Positions 1 through 12,400 of a DNA stretch of 64,000 nt are shown one piece after another. Source of the stretch: Spizellomyces sp. 'palustris' (lineage: Eukaryota > Chytridiomycota > Chytridiomycetes > Spizellomycetales > Spizellomycetaceae); NCBI GenBank assembly GCA_006535965.1, contig QEAR01000080.1, positions 1 to 64,000 on the forward strand, in the 5' to 3' direction. The position numbers were made by a program, and so were the translations under genes. The notes beneath the pieces were generated by a model, which was not told where the DNA came from, ran no database searches, and saw nothing but the letters and a program-made list of their open reading frames with translations. Numbering within the stretch: position 1 is the first letter of the stretch; the number at the start of each line of letters is the position of its first letter.

Positions 1-43
1 TTTCTGTCACCTCTACACTACTTGAGCACCTCAAAATTCCGCC

Positions 44-1821
44 ATGCATCGCATACCTCCTCGGTTACCTCACCTCTATCCCACTCTCCGTACGTCGCTC
101 GCAATAGCCGCGCAACGTAGTTCATGTGCCCACCTTGCAACTTCATCCAATTTACCTCCTGCCCAACACATCTTCAACCGCTCCGTCAAAAAGCGACAAC
201 GCGACCGAGCAGCGTTACGAAAAGAGAGTCGGGATGTGGATTACTTGAAGGATGAGGTTGCCGATCGGTTGGTGGATCGGTTGCTGGTGGGTTGTCATTT
301 TCGCGCATGGTGGGATCTGTCGGCTGCGACGCGAATTCAGACCGAACAAGGGTCAGTCTCTCCAGATTCAAAAACTTCCTAACGACATTCTTGTGTTCAC
401 AAAGGACATTAAGCGGCGATTTTCAAAAGTGATAGATCTGGGTTCAGGCGCTGGGCATATTATCAAGTTTGTGGATTCCGATATGATGGACAAACTGATC
501 ATGTATGATATGTCGGGTGAGTTGATTGTACTTGCGTCATCACAGTGATTTGAGATAACTAATGAAAATCTTGCGTGATTAGAAAAACTCCTACATCGAG
601 ACAAAGACATTGTATACGAAGGTAGGTCCGCTCCCATACTCGCTGTAACGCATGAGCGCTCTATCTGACACTGCATCCAGTGCCAACGGAACGCATAGCT
701 GGCGATGAAGAATCCCTGCCATTCGAAGAAAACTCCGTAGATGCCATCATGAGCAGTCTAAGTATGCATTGGGTAAATGATATCCCTGGGACTCTGATCC
801 AAGCACAGCGAGCATTGAAGCCAGACGGTGTCTTTCTTGGAGCCATGTTTGGTGGTGACACGCTTTATGAACTGCGGTATGTGATTTCTGTCTTTGAGCC
901 TTTGTTTAAATTAGACTTATTAGACCGCTTAGAACCTCACTCCAACTGGCCGAAATTGACCGCGAAGGAGGTGTATCTCCCCACATTTCGCCAATGACGG
1001 GTAAGGTTCGGTACAGGGGGTGAGACAGTGAAGGTGTTCTTGGACATCAGAAGTTGACGACGATGCCATAGATGTCCGGGACGTGGCGAACCTTCTTCAA
1101 CGTGCCGGGTTCAATCTCATCACTGTTGACGTGGACGAAATTGCTGTGACTTACCCTTCAATGTTCGAACTAATGGATGATTTGAGAGCCATGGGGGAGA
1201 GCAACGCGATTGCCGCTAGGTATATTCATAAGAAAAAGAACTTGCCGATTGATCTATAGTTTACACTGTGCCTTTCGAAGGAAACCATATTTATCGCGTG
1301 ACACGCTCATGGCTGCGGCGGCTACCTATAAAGGTCAGTCATAACAGTATCCCTCGCGGATTTGTGTTGTGTCTACGATATCAATGTCCCATGATACAGA
1401 AATTTACGGAAATGATGATGGAAGCGTCCCCGCGACTTTTCAGGTACTGCACTCCTGGTCCCCATTGGAGGTAATGAGCACCTCACTTACTTTCGTCATA
1501 TCTATACCATTTAGGTGATATATATGGTAAGTCGATGAAGAAAGAAAGCCCCAGGCACCCCCGGCAACCATTAATCTGGACGTGCTTCCGATTAGATTGG
1601 ATGGAAGCCTGATCCATCGCAACCAAAGGTAGGACAAGATATAGGTTTCTGCAAGAGTCCGCGTTCTGACCGCCACGATGACATTGTAGCCATTGGCCCG
1701 AGGATCGGGGGAAGTATCCTTTAAGGAGTTAGAACAAGGGTTGACTGCTGGGAAACTGAAGGAGAATCGAGATGGCATTGTCATCGGCCCGCCACCGGGT
1801 CCACCGTCAGGGAAAAAGTAG
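44..1821 (+). CDS. NDUFAF5: NDUFAF5-like complex I assembly methyltransferase
   Basis: Multi-exon gene for a mitochondrial SAM-dependent methyltransferase-fold protein. In known family members it hydroxylates an arginine of NDUFS7 during early complex I assembly in the matrix. Seen: an Arg/Ser-rich N-terminus ([12 protein letters not shown]) fitting a presequence; the SAM-binding motif [11 protein letters not shown]; the exon near 680-870 with [12 protein letters not shown] and the GGDTLYELR stretch; a C-terminal part built from short exons. The last exons are about 1262-1333 ([14 protein letters not shown]), one containing [12 protein letters not shown], about 1513-1524 (VIYM), about 1596-1631 ([11 protein letters not shown]) and about 1690-1821 ([13 protein letters not shown], ending PPSGKK). 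These join in phase through GT-AG introns and follow the order of the animal protein. The start is the first ATG giving the presequence. Tail to tail with the ZRANB2-like gene. Confidence 0.88.
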
Positions 1822-1979
1822 TCATCCATGAGGGTCATCGCAACAGTAAATAATAGACCAAATCATGATACTGAGCAAGGCTTTACAATGGTCTCACACC
1901 GACGATTGATGCAGCACAGCACTTATAAATTCTCGTCTGATTGAGCCACCCCTATCGCTGGTGCACATTAAGAATGCCG

Positions 1980-3030
1980 TCATCTTCTCCTATACCGATC
2001 GCGAGATCGACTCCTACTGGCTCTTCGGCGTCCCCTATCATCTTCCCTGGAATAGGAGCGTTCCCCCCTTGGCCCATTTCGATATTTAGGTGACCGACTT
2101 CGACGATTATATCCTCTTCGATCACCATGGTCAGATCGCGTTCTAGATCGAGACCGACTACGAGATCGCCTGCGGTCTCTGTAGCGGGAATCACGATCCC
2201 TATGAGGGGATCTGTCTCGTTCAAGTTTGACGGCGTAAGTCTTCTCCTCGGAGGTGACGCTGCCTGCTTTAGTTCCAATTGACTCAGTTTTCGTATCGTC
2301 GCCTAGGATATCTGCCCATGCATCCCATTTTCCGTCATCCCCATCGCCATCATCGTCGTCATCATCATCATCGTCGCGATCTTGTTTTGGAACTTTTTTG
2401 TCCGTTTCCGCTGCCATTCCAGGACGGGACGCCGGCTCAGCTGACCCTTCCTGCCCACTCCCATTTCGCTTCTTCTTTTTTAGCCTTCCAAAATCGTCAT
2501 ACTCATCATCATCTTGATAGCGTGTCTCTCTGTACTCGATTTCCGCCTCTACTCTGAGGTTTAGAGCGATGATTTCGTGGAGCTCCCATAATGCGGGAAC
2601 GAACCCACCTCTATCAAAGAACCCTCCACCGTGCCCTTCCCTATGGGCGTCCGTGCCAGTGCCAGGCTTCGGAGATTGACACTGGTAGCATTGGGCTTAA
2701 AAATCTATTCTTCACAGGTCCTGAACTGATCACATTACCTGATTGCACACGTTTCGTCGAGCCCAATTAATATTGGAACAAAGTTTACATTTCCAGTCCT
2801 GAAGTGCCAATGGGATCAGCGATGGCCTCAAAACCCCTTGTCTGGCATGATGGTTCCCATTGCCTTCGGGAGAACATCAAAGGCAACGCAGCTGCGCCCA
2901 CCCATGCAGATCAGTTGGGAATTCTCACCTTCTCAGAAAACAGTCCATTATATTTCTTTGCCGCCTCGGACCCAATTTCATCCGCCTGGTCCAGTCGGCC
3001 TGTGCCAGATTTCCCTCGCTGAGGCGGCAT
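1980..3030 (-). CDS. ZRANB2: ZRANB2-like zinc-finger SR splicing protein
   Basis: RNA-binding splicing factor related to ZRANB2. Exon 1 (3030 to about 2932) encodes MPPQRGKSGTGRLDQADEIG and ends NGLFSEK. An intron follows, then a RanBP2-type zinc finger (DWKCKLCSNINWARRNVCNQ) that is completed after a second intron by CQSPKPGTGTD; the four cysteines fit C-x2-C-x10-C-x2-C. Next come EYRETRYQDDDEYDDFG and a basic KKKKRNG, matching the segment after finger 2 of animal ZRANB2, then an Asp run (9 Asp) and a C-terminal RS domain ending SRSRDRYRRR. Animal ZRANB2 has two such fingers; only one is visible here, and the coding start lies exactly where finger 1 would precede. Either finger 1 is absent or an upstream exon was missed. 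Role: 5' splice-site-like RNA recognition in the nucleus, by family. Confidence 0.85.
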
Positions 3031-3139
3031 TGTTCAGCATTGATCTTTAAGCTGGAGAAGCGACGTAGCAGATATATAGTGCGTCCCAAAGCACGTGATT
3101 TTGGATCAGCAATAAGCCTGATGTCGTAATCCCACTAGT

Positions 3140-3945
3140 CACTGGCTTCATCCCGAGCGTTTTCAGTCTTAAATAACCTCTCTACCCATCGTTGTTGTTA
3201 TTCTAGGGCTTTGGAAATTGTCGAGGCAAAAACTGATGCATCTTTGGGCGTACAGAAAAACTCCCTTTCTCGCTGAGGGTAGAAATAGAGTTGGTATATT
3301 TGCTTGGATATGTATCAACTGGCCACGTCCTGACAGCTCTGGAATGCAAAACATCAGCGATAATCGCACGAAAGATTTGCACACCTTGTCGGACTGATTC
3401 GGCTCATTTTGTAAACAGCATACATTTTTCTCTATGACTTGGATTATATTTGGAAGATTGTGGCAAGTTCATAGATGGGATGATCATTGAGCTGCAATAC
3501 TCTGGATGTATAGGTCTCAAGATAAGACTTGTGATCCACCCCATGCCTCGACTTGTTTTGCCGCCGAGGCAAAAGGCTTTCTCGAGGCCTGTGCATATCT
3601 GCAAATGGGTTAAAGGTACTATAGTATCGATCCTTTCGACGGCTTGCATGGTTTGCCGGGCCGTCTTTGCGGCCGTGTACGGACTCGAGATTTGTCTACA
3701 TACCGTTTAATAACATTGAATCCAGTTTTTAGGGAGGTTGACGAGAGAACTCCATGGGTTGACAGTGCTCAATACTTTGGGCAATCGTCCGCTAGGGTAT
3801 TTCCAAAGAAACCGTAGATGTGCCGATGATCGGGAAGGACGAGTCTGTGATGGAGGAGATAGTGCATCTCCTAGTCTATGATGTCTTACAACCGCTGGAG
3901 TTGCATATTTATCAAATGCTTTCAGTCTTTTAGTGCATGAGGAGA
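3140..3945 (+). other. Region with possible unrecognised short exons
   Basis: Between the head of the ZRANB2-like gene and the tail of the glycosyltransferase-like gene there is no long reading frame. Several plus-strand stretches read like short exons behind acceptor-like AGs: ALEIVEAKTDASLGVQ (near 3207), IELVYLLGYVSTGHVL (near 3290), and a last piece near 3800-3933 containing GISKETVDVPMIGKDESVM and ending YQMLSVF before a stop. I cannot join them confidently or recognise a family. It could be a small spliced gene, a decayed gene or chance. Confidence 0.2.
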
Positions 3946-4147
3946 CCGGGCATTGTCACACCGGAATTATACTTGAATGATATTCTTCGGTCTGTCAGCG
4001 CCAACGGATCGTTACAGCAAGTTAAACATAGACTACACAGGAATACAAGCTTAAAAGCAAACCTGAAGACCCAAAACTAATACCGCACACTGATATATCC
4101 AAAAATGCAATATAATTTCACCAGGGTATAGACGTATATGTTGCGTC

Positions 4148-5894
4148 TCATGCCAGGTTGACATAGCGCATGATGATGCCCTTCGATTCTTTGTCTCCTT
4201 CATTCCGATTTTCGTATACCTCGATAACCGCCCGGCCTTCTTTCAAAGCCCGATCATCTACCTCCGGATCAAACTGGACCATCAAGTTTTTGTGCTTCCA
4301 GTTTTGAAGATGGAAAACAGCGGACTCAATGACTTGAATATCTCCTGCTGCGTCACGCTGGGAATTGGCAGTAGAGTAGAGGTACTTTTTACCTATTCCC
4401 CCATCGCTGTTGACTACGTGAACCCACCATGCGCCGTCCTCCCAAATAGAATTCGCCACGCACCATTGTTGATCTTGGGGGAGCCATTTGGAGCATATTT
4501 CTGTTTCACGTTTTGGTTGGTAGACTTTGAGCGGGCGAGATTTGGCCGGAGGCAAAGAGAAGGGTGATGTGCGGTTGGAATTTACGAGTTCGGAGGTGAT
4601 CTTACGCATAGCTTCCCGGCATTTATGGCGGATCTGTACACCGTTATTTGCAGATCTACAGTTTGTAAGAATACCCCTATCAGAGCGTGATAGAACGACA
4701 TGCGTCCAGTCTGCCTCCTGAATTGGAGCTTCTGTAAGAGTGAAATCAGACTTCAGCATAGCATCAGCGCCACATCCTTCATCCAAGGCTGCCCAATCTG
4801 TAGTGTTGAAGAAAGCTATGGCATCGTTAAGAGTTTTGAGTTGCTTGCAGGAACGCCAGGCATCATTGATTTTTGGGCGGTGCTGATTAAAGGCCGATAA
4901 TTGACCACGTGTGTACAGCCGCCACGAGTCCCCAAATGATAGGGTAAAAACGTCAGTCTCGACATTAAAGATGGGTGCGTCGAGGATAGTAGGGAGGTCG
5001 CCCCACATCGTATCAAGGTCAGACCATGCCCAGGCCGAGCACCGCGAGGGGTTCGTCCACGGATAAAAGAGCTGACCGTAGACGGGGCGCAATTGTACTG
5101 GTGTCATGAGTCGATCGTGCGGTTAATTTAAAAAAATTCTGGAAAGAGATAGCACATACACATGCACATACTCACCCAAGTTTGTTCCTCTCGTTTGTGT
5201 GCTGTGGTTGACCGCCTTTTTCAGTTGTGTACAGTGATTCCTGTGCACACCAGTCCCGTAGAGTCTACATAGATGGTCTGACACAAAACCATCCCATCCT
5301 GTCAAATTCCATCGAGTGTGCACTTGTCCTATATCAATTACATAGACATTGGAAGGCCAGCGTCCTTCTCCTTCGTACATATCGATGAGCTGTCGCAAAC
5401 CGTATGTTGGGGGTAGGAAGAGATACAGGTTGGCGTAAGGGCGGGAGGATCCAGTGCCAAACGTATCAAGAGCAGCGCGGACATAATTCGGAAGTGGTCC
5501 GCGTTCCCAGACTGACACGAGACATAGTGGTATTGGATCTTGCTGGATGAAAGGGATGTGATGGGGCGATGATCCGACGTGGTGCGAGCCTTGCCCTTGA
5601 ATTCCAGGCAGTCTACTAGGCGTGCATGTCTTTATGTTACCGAGTATGTAAATTCTCGAGCATTTGCACATACCTGAGACGATGCCTGCCACGTCCCCAT
5701 AAATCAAACAAATCATTCACATTGTCCCTCTCCTTGCTTGGCTTCCACCAACTAAATACCATCACTATCCAGGTCACCAAGAGTAGCCATAGCATTAGGC
5801 GATAGGATCGTACTGCTAGCATGCAGTGGGAGCATTCCAGACGCCATAGACGTTTGTACTGGCTTTGCCGTGTGTGCTGCGGCAAAAGAACCAT
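4148..5894 (-). CDS. Type II membrane glycosyltransferase-like protein (DUF6625-like)
   Basis: Three exons: about 5894-5668, 5620-5186 and 5102-4148. The start gives a short basic cytosolic tail, one membrane anchor (RLMLWLLLVTWIVMVFSWW) and a lumenal domain, the layout of Golgi glycosyltransferases. The lumenal part has VSVWERGPLPNYVRAAL near its start, then RPVYGQLFYPW, the acidic AWAWSDLDTMWGDLP (DxD-like) and FTLSFGDSWRLYTRGQLSAFN. This pattern recalls DUF6625/GT-A-like proteins of fungi and protists; that assignment is from memory of the pattern. Exon 2 to exon 3 joins in phase as TNL-VQLRPVYG, so the ATG at 5107 lies in the intron and is not a start. The substrate is unknown. Likely acts in the secretory pathway on glycans. 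Confidence 0.7.
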
Positions 5895-6932
5895 GTCGGG
5901 AGAAAACGATTATGGGTCAAAACGGAGCGTACTGAGAAGAGCCAGCCGAGATCCAAGTGCCAGCTGCAGTGAAGCTTCAGACATTCTAATCAGGCTGGCA
6001 CGTAGCTACTGGGCTTCACGATCAATAATGCTGCTGATGTCACAATTTCTTGCCTTTTTAGGCTTAAAGAATCCGCATTCCATCCAAATCGATGAGGAAT
6101 GAAAATGGGTATATTGCATTATGTAATGTTTCTTATTAAAGGATCTTACCTTTCAAAGTCCTTGATGAGCACTTTCCAATAGTTTGGATAAGTGCATTCA
6201 ATGGTAGTGGTTGTGAATTACATATGGTGTCAGCGATAAATAATCCCAGTCTGAGGCCTGCACCACAGTTCTGCGATCAGGACTCATCCATCGAAGCGGA
6301 TGACTGCACAGGCCCAAAATTGGAGGAGGTGAAATGGTATTTCATCAGTACGCGGAGGCCCGATGTTGGCCGAGGAGCAAAAAATGAAGCATGATCTGTT
6401 GCATTCAGGCAGTCCGAACCCAATTTCACACGTTCTCAACTTTGTGGAGCCAGAAAACCGACAATCCTTTGCGTTCTCTCCAGGTAACATTTACGGATAT
6501 GGTAGGTTAGAGCACACGGCATCATAGTTAAAAACCCCAAACTGATGGAATAATAACTTTTTGCAACAATGTTCTGACGTGTGCAATACCAGGTCATGTC
6601 CTCCAGGATTTACGATGGATGTGTCCCGATATCCAGCCATTGAGGATTGAGGCTCGATCCAAGGATGGGAGCGCTCTCATATTTTGCTGGAATTTGGAAT
6701 CGTACTGTAAATCTTGGAGAGACATCTGTGCTCTATGTGATCTTCAGAATGCACATATTAAAAACTGAGCAAAGTGGCTTACGTAAACATGATCGGGGAA
6801 ATATCCCCGCTGGCGAGGGATATCGGCTACTATCGCACTATGTCTCGCAACGATCGCCCAATCAGTTGTGAGCGTATTGCAGGGTATCAGCGTTCTCTGA
6901 CGTTGTTAGCACCTGTGTTTGAATTATTGTGA
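5892..6932 (+). CDS. Unrecognised spliced gene, soluble protein
   Basis: Coding is supported by consecutive open stretches linked by splice signals rather than by one ORF. Pieces: a possible first exon from ATG 5892 (MSGENDYGSKRSVLRRASRD); an exon after the acceptor at about 6161 (LPFKVLDEHFPIVWISAF to TGPKLEE); an exon with KMKHDLLHSGSPNPISHV ending at a GTAACA donor near 6482; an exon from about 6592 (HVLQDLRWMCPDIQPLRIEA to YCKSWRDI); and a last one (AYVNMIGEISPLARDIGYY to LAPVFELL, stop near 6930). It diverges from the glycosyltransferase-like gene at 5894, with the 5' ends overlapping or nearly so. No motif was recognised. An ORF at 6929-7198 (90 codons) may be a further exon or noise. 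Boundaries are approximate. Confidence 0.45.
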
Positions 6933-7403
6933 CCTACGAATGCCCAGAAACGTCCCCACTTGGATGGCGTATGCAACTAAGGCAGCACATTTCCCATCCC
7001 AAAACCAAAAGAGTTGAACCAGTCTACCTGAAATATAATGTGAAGCTATTACCAAAGACTGCTCCATTTTGTACCAAACCTTGTTACTGGACTAACTCGA
7101 GGAAGGCATTTGCACGGGTGATGACAGAAACGATATTAGGACGGATAGGCAACGGGGTATTCTTCGGGAAAAAAGATGGTGATTTCGTTGAGCTTTGAAT
7201 GCACCGCTGAAGTTTGGTAGCATACATACACATGTCGTAATACAACTTCCAATTAGTAGTCCACCTGTCATAAAGATTCTTGAATATTCTCAGGTTTGAG
7301 ATTTAGCATTGATAAGGACTTCGCCTTACACAGTACATCTACAAGAGATCTTCATTGTATACAATTTTCTGCAATATATGTACAATATATACTGAACTAG
7401 CAA

Positions 7404-8747
7404 CTAGTCCTCCAGATATCTACTCAAACTACCTTCGGTCATAGCACTCATTCTACTGGAATCCCAATCTGTGCTCACACTAGCGCGGGATGAATCAGGG
7501 GACAGAATAGTATTCCGATCCTTGTCCCCTGCTGCCTTCGTTGCTAGGCTCTGTAGGACACGCTTAAGAAGGGGTGTCTTAGGAGTGGTCGGTGTGGCTA
7601 CGTAAGACTGTCGGACGGATGACGTATCAAGGGATAGTGGCGCACTCTTTTTGGAGGCCATGGAGTCGTATGTTGTGGCAGATTTTGGACGGGACAAAGA
7701 TGCGGACGTGGTATTGTGCGGGTCGTGCGGGGAGTCGGGGGGCCACAGGTTATCCTTTGGTGGGGAAGAGATTATGCCTGACAGTATGGATGCTCTCGAT
7801 TCCCTGCCATTGCTTGCTGTCGTCGCCATCGTTGCCGTCGTTGCCCCGCTAATGCGATTCATCGGTGGCAACAAAAACTCTGCAACTGGTAAATCGTAGG
7901 CAGAATCATGTTGACCGGGATATGAATATGGTTCCTCTTTCGATACCGCAGACTCTGGCGCCGTTATTGTAGCCTCTGTTGTTGAAGACGTTGTGTTTTC
8001 AGCATTCTCAGCGTCATCTCGGTCCTTAATGGACTTTTGGCGTTTCACAGATTTCTTAGCAACCAGTTTGTCGGGGTTGACCATTTGTTTACGTTTCCAT
8101 CTCGCATACCACCATGCCAGGGTTAGTAGAATAAATGTTACCACGATGGCAGCTGCCATAGTTCCTGCTATGACGGCTGTGGAGGGTCGGGATACTGGTA
8201 GCAACGGATCTGATTGCTTGCTTACAGGCGTCAGGCCAGGAGAAGTTTCTGTGATTGCTGGTGAGTCTGGTACGTCCGCTGTGGACGCAGATGGGGGGGC
8301 AGTTTGCTCTGGCGAGTCGTTGATATCAGGCTCCGTATCAGATTCCGGAATGGTGACCGGTGTAGGAGACGTCGGAAATGTCGGAGTGACCAGGACGATC
8401 CTGATAGGCGCTGTTGGGCGGTCGCTAGGAGTGCCGTCATTTTGGGTGTTGTTGTCATCTTTTTTGTTGTCATCTTTTTTGTTACTTCCACCACGCCCTC
8501 CGTCGTTCCCAGGATCACCAGTGATCCTGTCCTTGAGTATCCTGGCCCTGTCTCTGGCTGCTCTGTCCTTTGCTGCTTTTTCCCTCTCCGCCTTTGCCTT
8601 GTCTGACTTATCCCTCTTGACTGCAACTAGTAAATCTTTGCTCTCGTCCCTTTTCGCTTCTGTTACTGGTGCGCCCGCTGCTTCGATGATCGTCGACGCC
8701 ATCAAGAAGAAGACCATAACGCTAGCAACCGTTTTTCGATTGCACAT
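7404..8747 (-). CDS. Type I single-pass membrane protein, Ser/Thr/Pro-rich
   Basis: Single exon, about 447 residues from the ATG at 8747. The frame is open to 8849, but 8747 is preferred because it puts a signal peptide at the start (MCNRKTVASVMVFFLMA, cleavage near AAGAP). A dibasic AKRDE site suitable for Kex2-type processing follows, then a Lys/Arg/Asp-rich charged stretch, a Ser/Thr/Pro/Asp-rich ectodomain with no cysteines apparent, one membrane helix (VIAGTMAAAIVVTFILLTLAWW) followed by the stop-transfer ARWKRKQ, and a long low-complexity cytosolic tail rich in Ser and SP/TP sites. The layout resembles fungal wall-stress sensors or mucin-like proteins, but no WSC or other domain is seen, so no function is assigned. 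Its promoter side faces the TRIM37-like gene. Confidence 0.75.
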   Translation of the reverse strand: MCNRKTVASVMVFFLMASTIIEAAGAPVTEAKRDESKDLLVAVKRDKSDKAKAEREKAAKDRAARDRARILKDRITGDPGNDGGRGGSNKKDDNKKDDNNTQNDGTPSDRPTAPIRIVLVTPTFPTSPTPVTIPESDTEPDINDSPEQTAPPSASTADVPDSPAITETSPGLTPVSKQSDPLLPVSRPSTAVIAGTMAAAIVVTFILLTLAWWYARWKRKQMVNPDKLVAKKSVKRQKSIKDRDDAENAENTTSSTTEATITAPESAVSKEEPYSYPGQHDSAYDLPVAEFLLPPMNRISGATTATMATTASNGRESRASILSGIISSPPKDNLWPPDSPHDPHNTTSASLSRPKSATTYDSMASKKSAPLSLDTSSVRQSYVATPTTPKTPLLKRVLQSLATKAAGDKDRNTILSPDSSRASVSTDWDSSRMSAMTEGSLSRYLED

Positions 8748-9493
8748 TTTCTTTCTTTCGCTCGACGTGAAACAGCCAAAGCTACGAGAAGGTAGAACAC
8801 CCTTTAAGGACCCAACAACCATCACAGTGGTGGCCAGGTCAGTACCCACGTTACTCTATTGTTCCTATCAGAAAATCGTAGAAGCGTACACGAACTGGGG
8901 ACCTGGAGCAGTGTGCGTCGTAGTGAAAAAAGTAGAAACAAACTATGAGATGGCCAATGTCCAAAGATCAACTCGGGACCTTTTTTTCGGCTCTTTTCCT
9001 CTCCCCCCCCCCGCCACACCAAAACTCCGACCCAGCTAATCAAAACGCGTCTTACGTCTCCGCACTCTCAAACACTCTGTCTCACCCCCTTCAAATTCCA
9101 CTTCCCGTTGTAAGCAACAAGTTTTAAAGTCCAGATTCGAAATTAGGATCACGGCGACTCGGATGCCCAATACACTCCACACAACCTCCCAGGTCCCAGG
9201 ATGCAGGTGATACTTGGCATCAGAAAAAGAAACTTTTAAACAGGACTGCAGGCGAAGGTCGAACCCAGCTGATGTGTGAGGTCACGTGACAAGGCATAAA
9301 CAGTACGCGTCCGTCCGAGAAGCGAACTGCAAGGTTGCTTTCCCACAGCCCGACACTTTTTGCCATTCTTTACGGCTCCCTAATGCTTGCAGCCATCCCA
9401 TCCGTCTAGCCACATTGAATGCACGTGTGGTGCAGAACAAGGCACACACTTATTTCTGAGCGTCTGTCAGATATCTGAACAATATCTGTTCAA

Positions 9494-12400
9494 ATGCTAC
9501 CCCAACAAGTGCGTGAAACTCCAGAGAGTCGAGACTTTTCGGCAAGACGAGGGCGGACAGCGAGTGGGATCAGACTTTCGATAGAAGATGAGGATTCCGT
9601 GTCACCGCCTGCCGCTCCTCTGCCGGCTTCACTCTCCCCATTGTTGGATGACATGTAAGTTCGGGTCAAAAGTAACATACAGCTAAAAATGACTGGGTAC
9701 TCGGCCAAAGGAACATAAACCAAACTTATTGAAATTTGATTGGGATGGTCACGTCCACTCTGTTTCTCTTTTGGTAACTAAAGGTTCAAGTGCTTTATCT
9801 GCTTCGACACATTGTGCAAACCAGTCATGTGCCCAAGCTGCTCCAAAGTGGGGTGCGAAGGCTGTGTAAAGGTTGGTGTTGTATGCTGCGTAGCGTCAAA
9901 TCTCCTACTATCTTGCATGACTGTAGACCTTCAAAGTCTCATTGTTACCCACTTTGCTCACGAATATCGCACAGAAATGGCTCACAGAAGAAAAGAGTCA
10001 GTGTCCACATTGCCGTGCTCCTATGATAGGATCCCAGCTCGTTCAGTGCCGATTTATAGATGACATTGTGAATGTAAGAGCAGGCCCGATTTGACAGATA
10101 AAGGAAATTTGTTAATCGGAGGGACCTTTCCAGCACCTTCGGAAGGCTGCATCCGATCGCGCCAAATACAAAGATGATTTATGTCTTCTACATTCGGCCC
10201 AGTTGTACTACTATTGTCATGATTGTCGGGAAGCCATCTGCCCCGATTGTGCTGTGATTGAGGCAAAGGTACGACAGAAACCTTTGTGATATAGCATGTC
10301 CTTCAGTTGGTGCTCAAATTGGGCTTTGCTCCCCAGCATAAGGAACACAAGTTTGAGCACTTGCACGTCGTCTACAAGTCTCATCGAGCATCCGTCACTG
10401 CAAAAACTATCACCTTGTACGAGAAAATCGATGATTATCGAGACTTGATAACGAAGGTCGATGAACGAATTGGTGCTTTAAAAACTGCACAACGAAAGGT
10501 AGGCGTCCTAACGGACGCTTCATGGACTTGTCTGTTGTGAATTCTGAATGTGATTTGAACTTAGCTTGATAACCAACACCGAGATTTGCTTCGAAATGCG
10601 CAACGCCGCTTGGATGAGCAGATCGATTCCAGAATGGCGCTTTTGACCGGTAGCTATACTTGGAGCCATGATTTTTTAGATCTTGGGTATATCGTGACGA
10701 AGCCAATCTATCATTCAGCACATAAGGAGAGACTTACGACAGAGACGGATGTGCTGCGAACTACCCTCGAAACAGTTCATGGTCACCTTCTCGAATCGTC
10801 TTACTCTGATTTGATAAAAAGCAGTAATGATATCATCTACATGATGAAGACGGTAAGGCGCATCGGCACATGCTCGTAACTTCAATCGCCCCTTCGACGC
10901 AATTCGGTTGACTTCGTACATCCATCCATAGCAACACCCAGAAAAACCACAGGAATATACTCTCCCCGAGGTGTCATGCGAATTTGAAAGCGATCTTGTA
11001 CCCAATTATGACATGGGAGTTTTTCGCATCGACAAGTTTCGGGAAAGGCAGCAATCAGAAGATGCGGTGTACTCAGAACCGATTCTTGTTTCTGGTTTGA
11101 TGTGGCGATTGAAAGTATACCCCTCAGGTACGTCTTGAAAAGCAGAACAAGCAGCCTTGAAAGAATCCTAAAGCTCTCCATGAAGGCAATGGCAAATCGC
11201 AGGGCCTCTTCCTGTCCGTATTTGTGGAACTGGTGAGCGGGTATGCCGCACGATCAATATACCAATATCGCGTTGAATTGGTCAAGCATGGATGCAATAC
11301 GCTGAGCTTGAACAGAGAATTTTCATCCGAGTTTACGCCCGGCGAATGTTGGGGTTATAACCGCTTTTGTCGACTCGACTTGCTTGAGAGGGACGGATAC
11401 TGGGATCCTAATGACGATGTGTTGGAATTCCGGTATTATGTGCGAGCGCCTACTTATGCGCAAAAGTGTCGGGACTTGTCTCAGTGAGTGGCACCTTCTT
11501 TGCGTTTTCGTGTTCTGCCGTCACGCTAACATTTTTCATCAGCTACATTGCCGTACAAGTTGGAAACGATGTCCGGCCCACTCTCTCGGACCTGACAACG
11601 AACGAGACGAATGTACGTGCGGTGGATGAGAAAAAAGAGTCTGCTAGTCCAAATCTGGAAATACAAGTACAGCAGAACTCCACTTCTCCATCGATGTCAC
11701 TACACCGAACCAGCCTCAACTCATCGTGGAGCCGCTCCAGGACGGAGTCGCGAGAATCATATGCATCCATGTTTGATACAGACATGGAGGACGCCCCGTC
11801 ACCACCAGTTCGATCGAGGCTTTTCTCTCGTGGCGATAGTCCCGAGGATATGCTATCCTTCACAACGGGCAGGTCCATCTCTCCTATCGATTACAATTCG
11901 CATCGTATATCCAATAGGGCAGCTACCCCACCATCTCCAAGCTACCTTCGCACCTCGCGAAACCTATCCCCTCCTCTATCTTCTCCCGGGGATACCCCCA
12001 GTACGTTCTCGAGAAGCTTGCTCGATGAAAACGGCCAAAGCCGCTGGCCGACACGATATGAAGCATGGAGTAGGGCATATGCAGCGGCGGTGACGGCCAC
12101 AAGGGAATGCAGCTACATTAGAAATGATACAAGTCGCACGGCTAGAGCCGCTGAAGCAGATCACCATGATAACAGCGATAGTTGCGAACACCCGGCGAAC
12201 TGTTGCGAACTGGATACGAATGTCAGCACATCTCGCTGGCGTCCAACTAGTATGTCACGCGATACCTCTCCAGCGATAGGCAATGACAAGTGGAATGTAG
12301 ACCCGCCCTCCCAGCCCCACACTCCTCAGAGTTGTCGCTATCGACAAAGTATAGAACAACAATTGGACGCACTTCGGTGGCGGGTGAGACCCGCCGGTTC

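Noticed and set aside
5102-5107. ATG at 5107 as start of the glycosyltransferase-like gene
   Set aside because: The frame upstream splices in phase to VQLRPVYG, placing this ATG in the intron.
7993-9039. 348-codon plus-strand frame
   Set aside because: Antisense to the type I membrane protein; its composition mirrors that gene's Ser/Thr/Pro codons.
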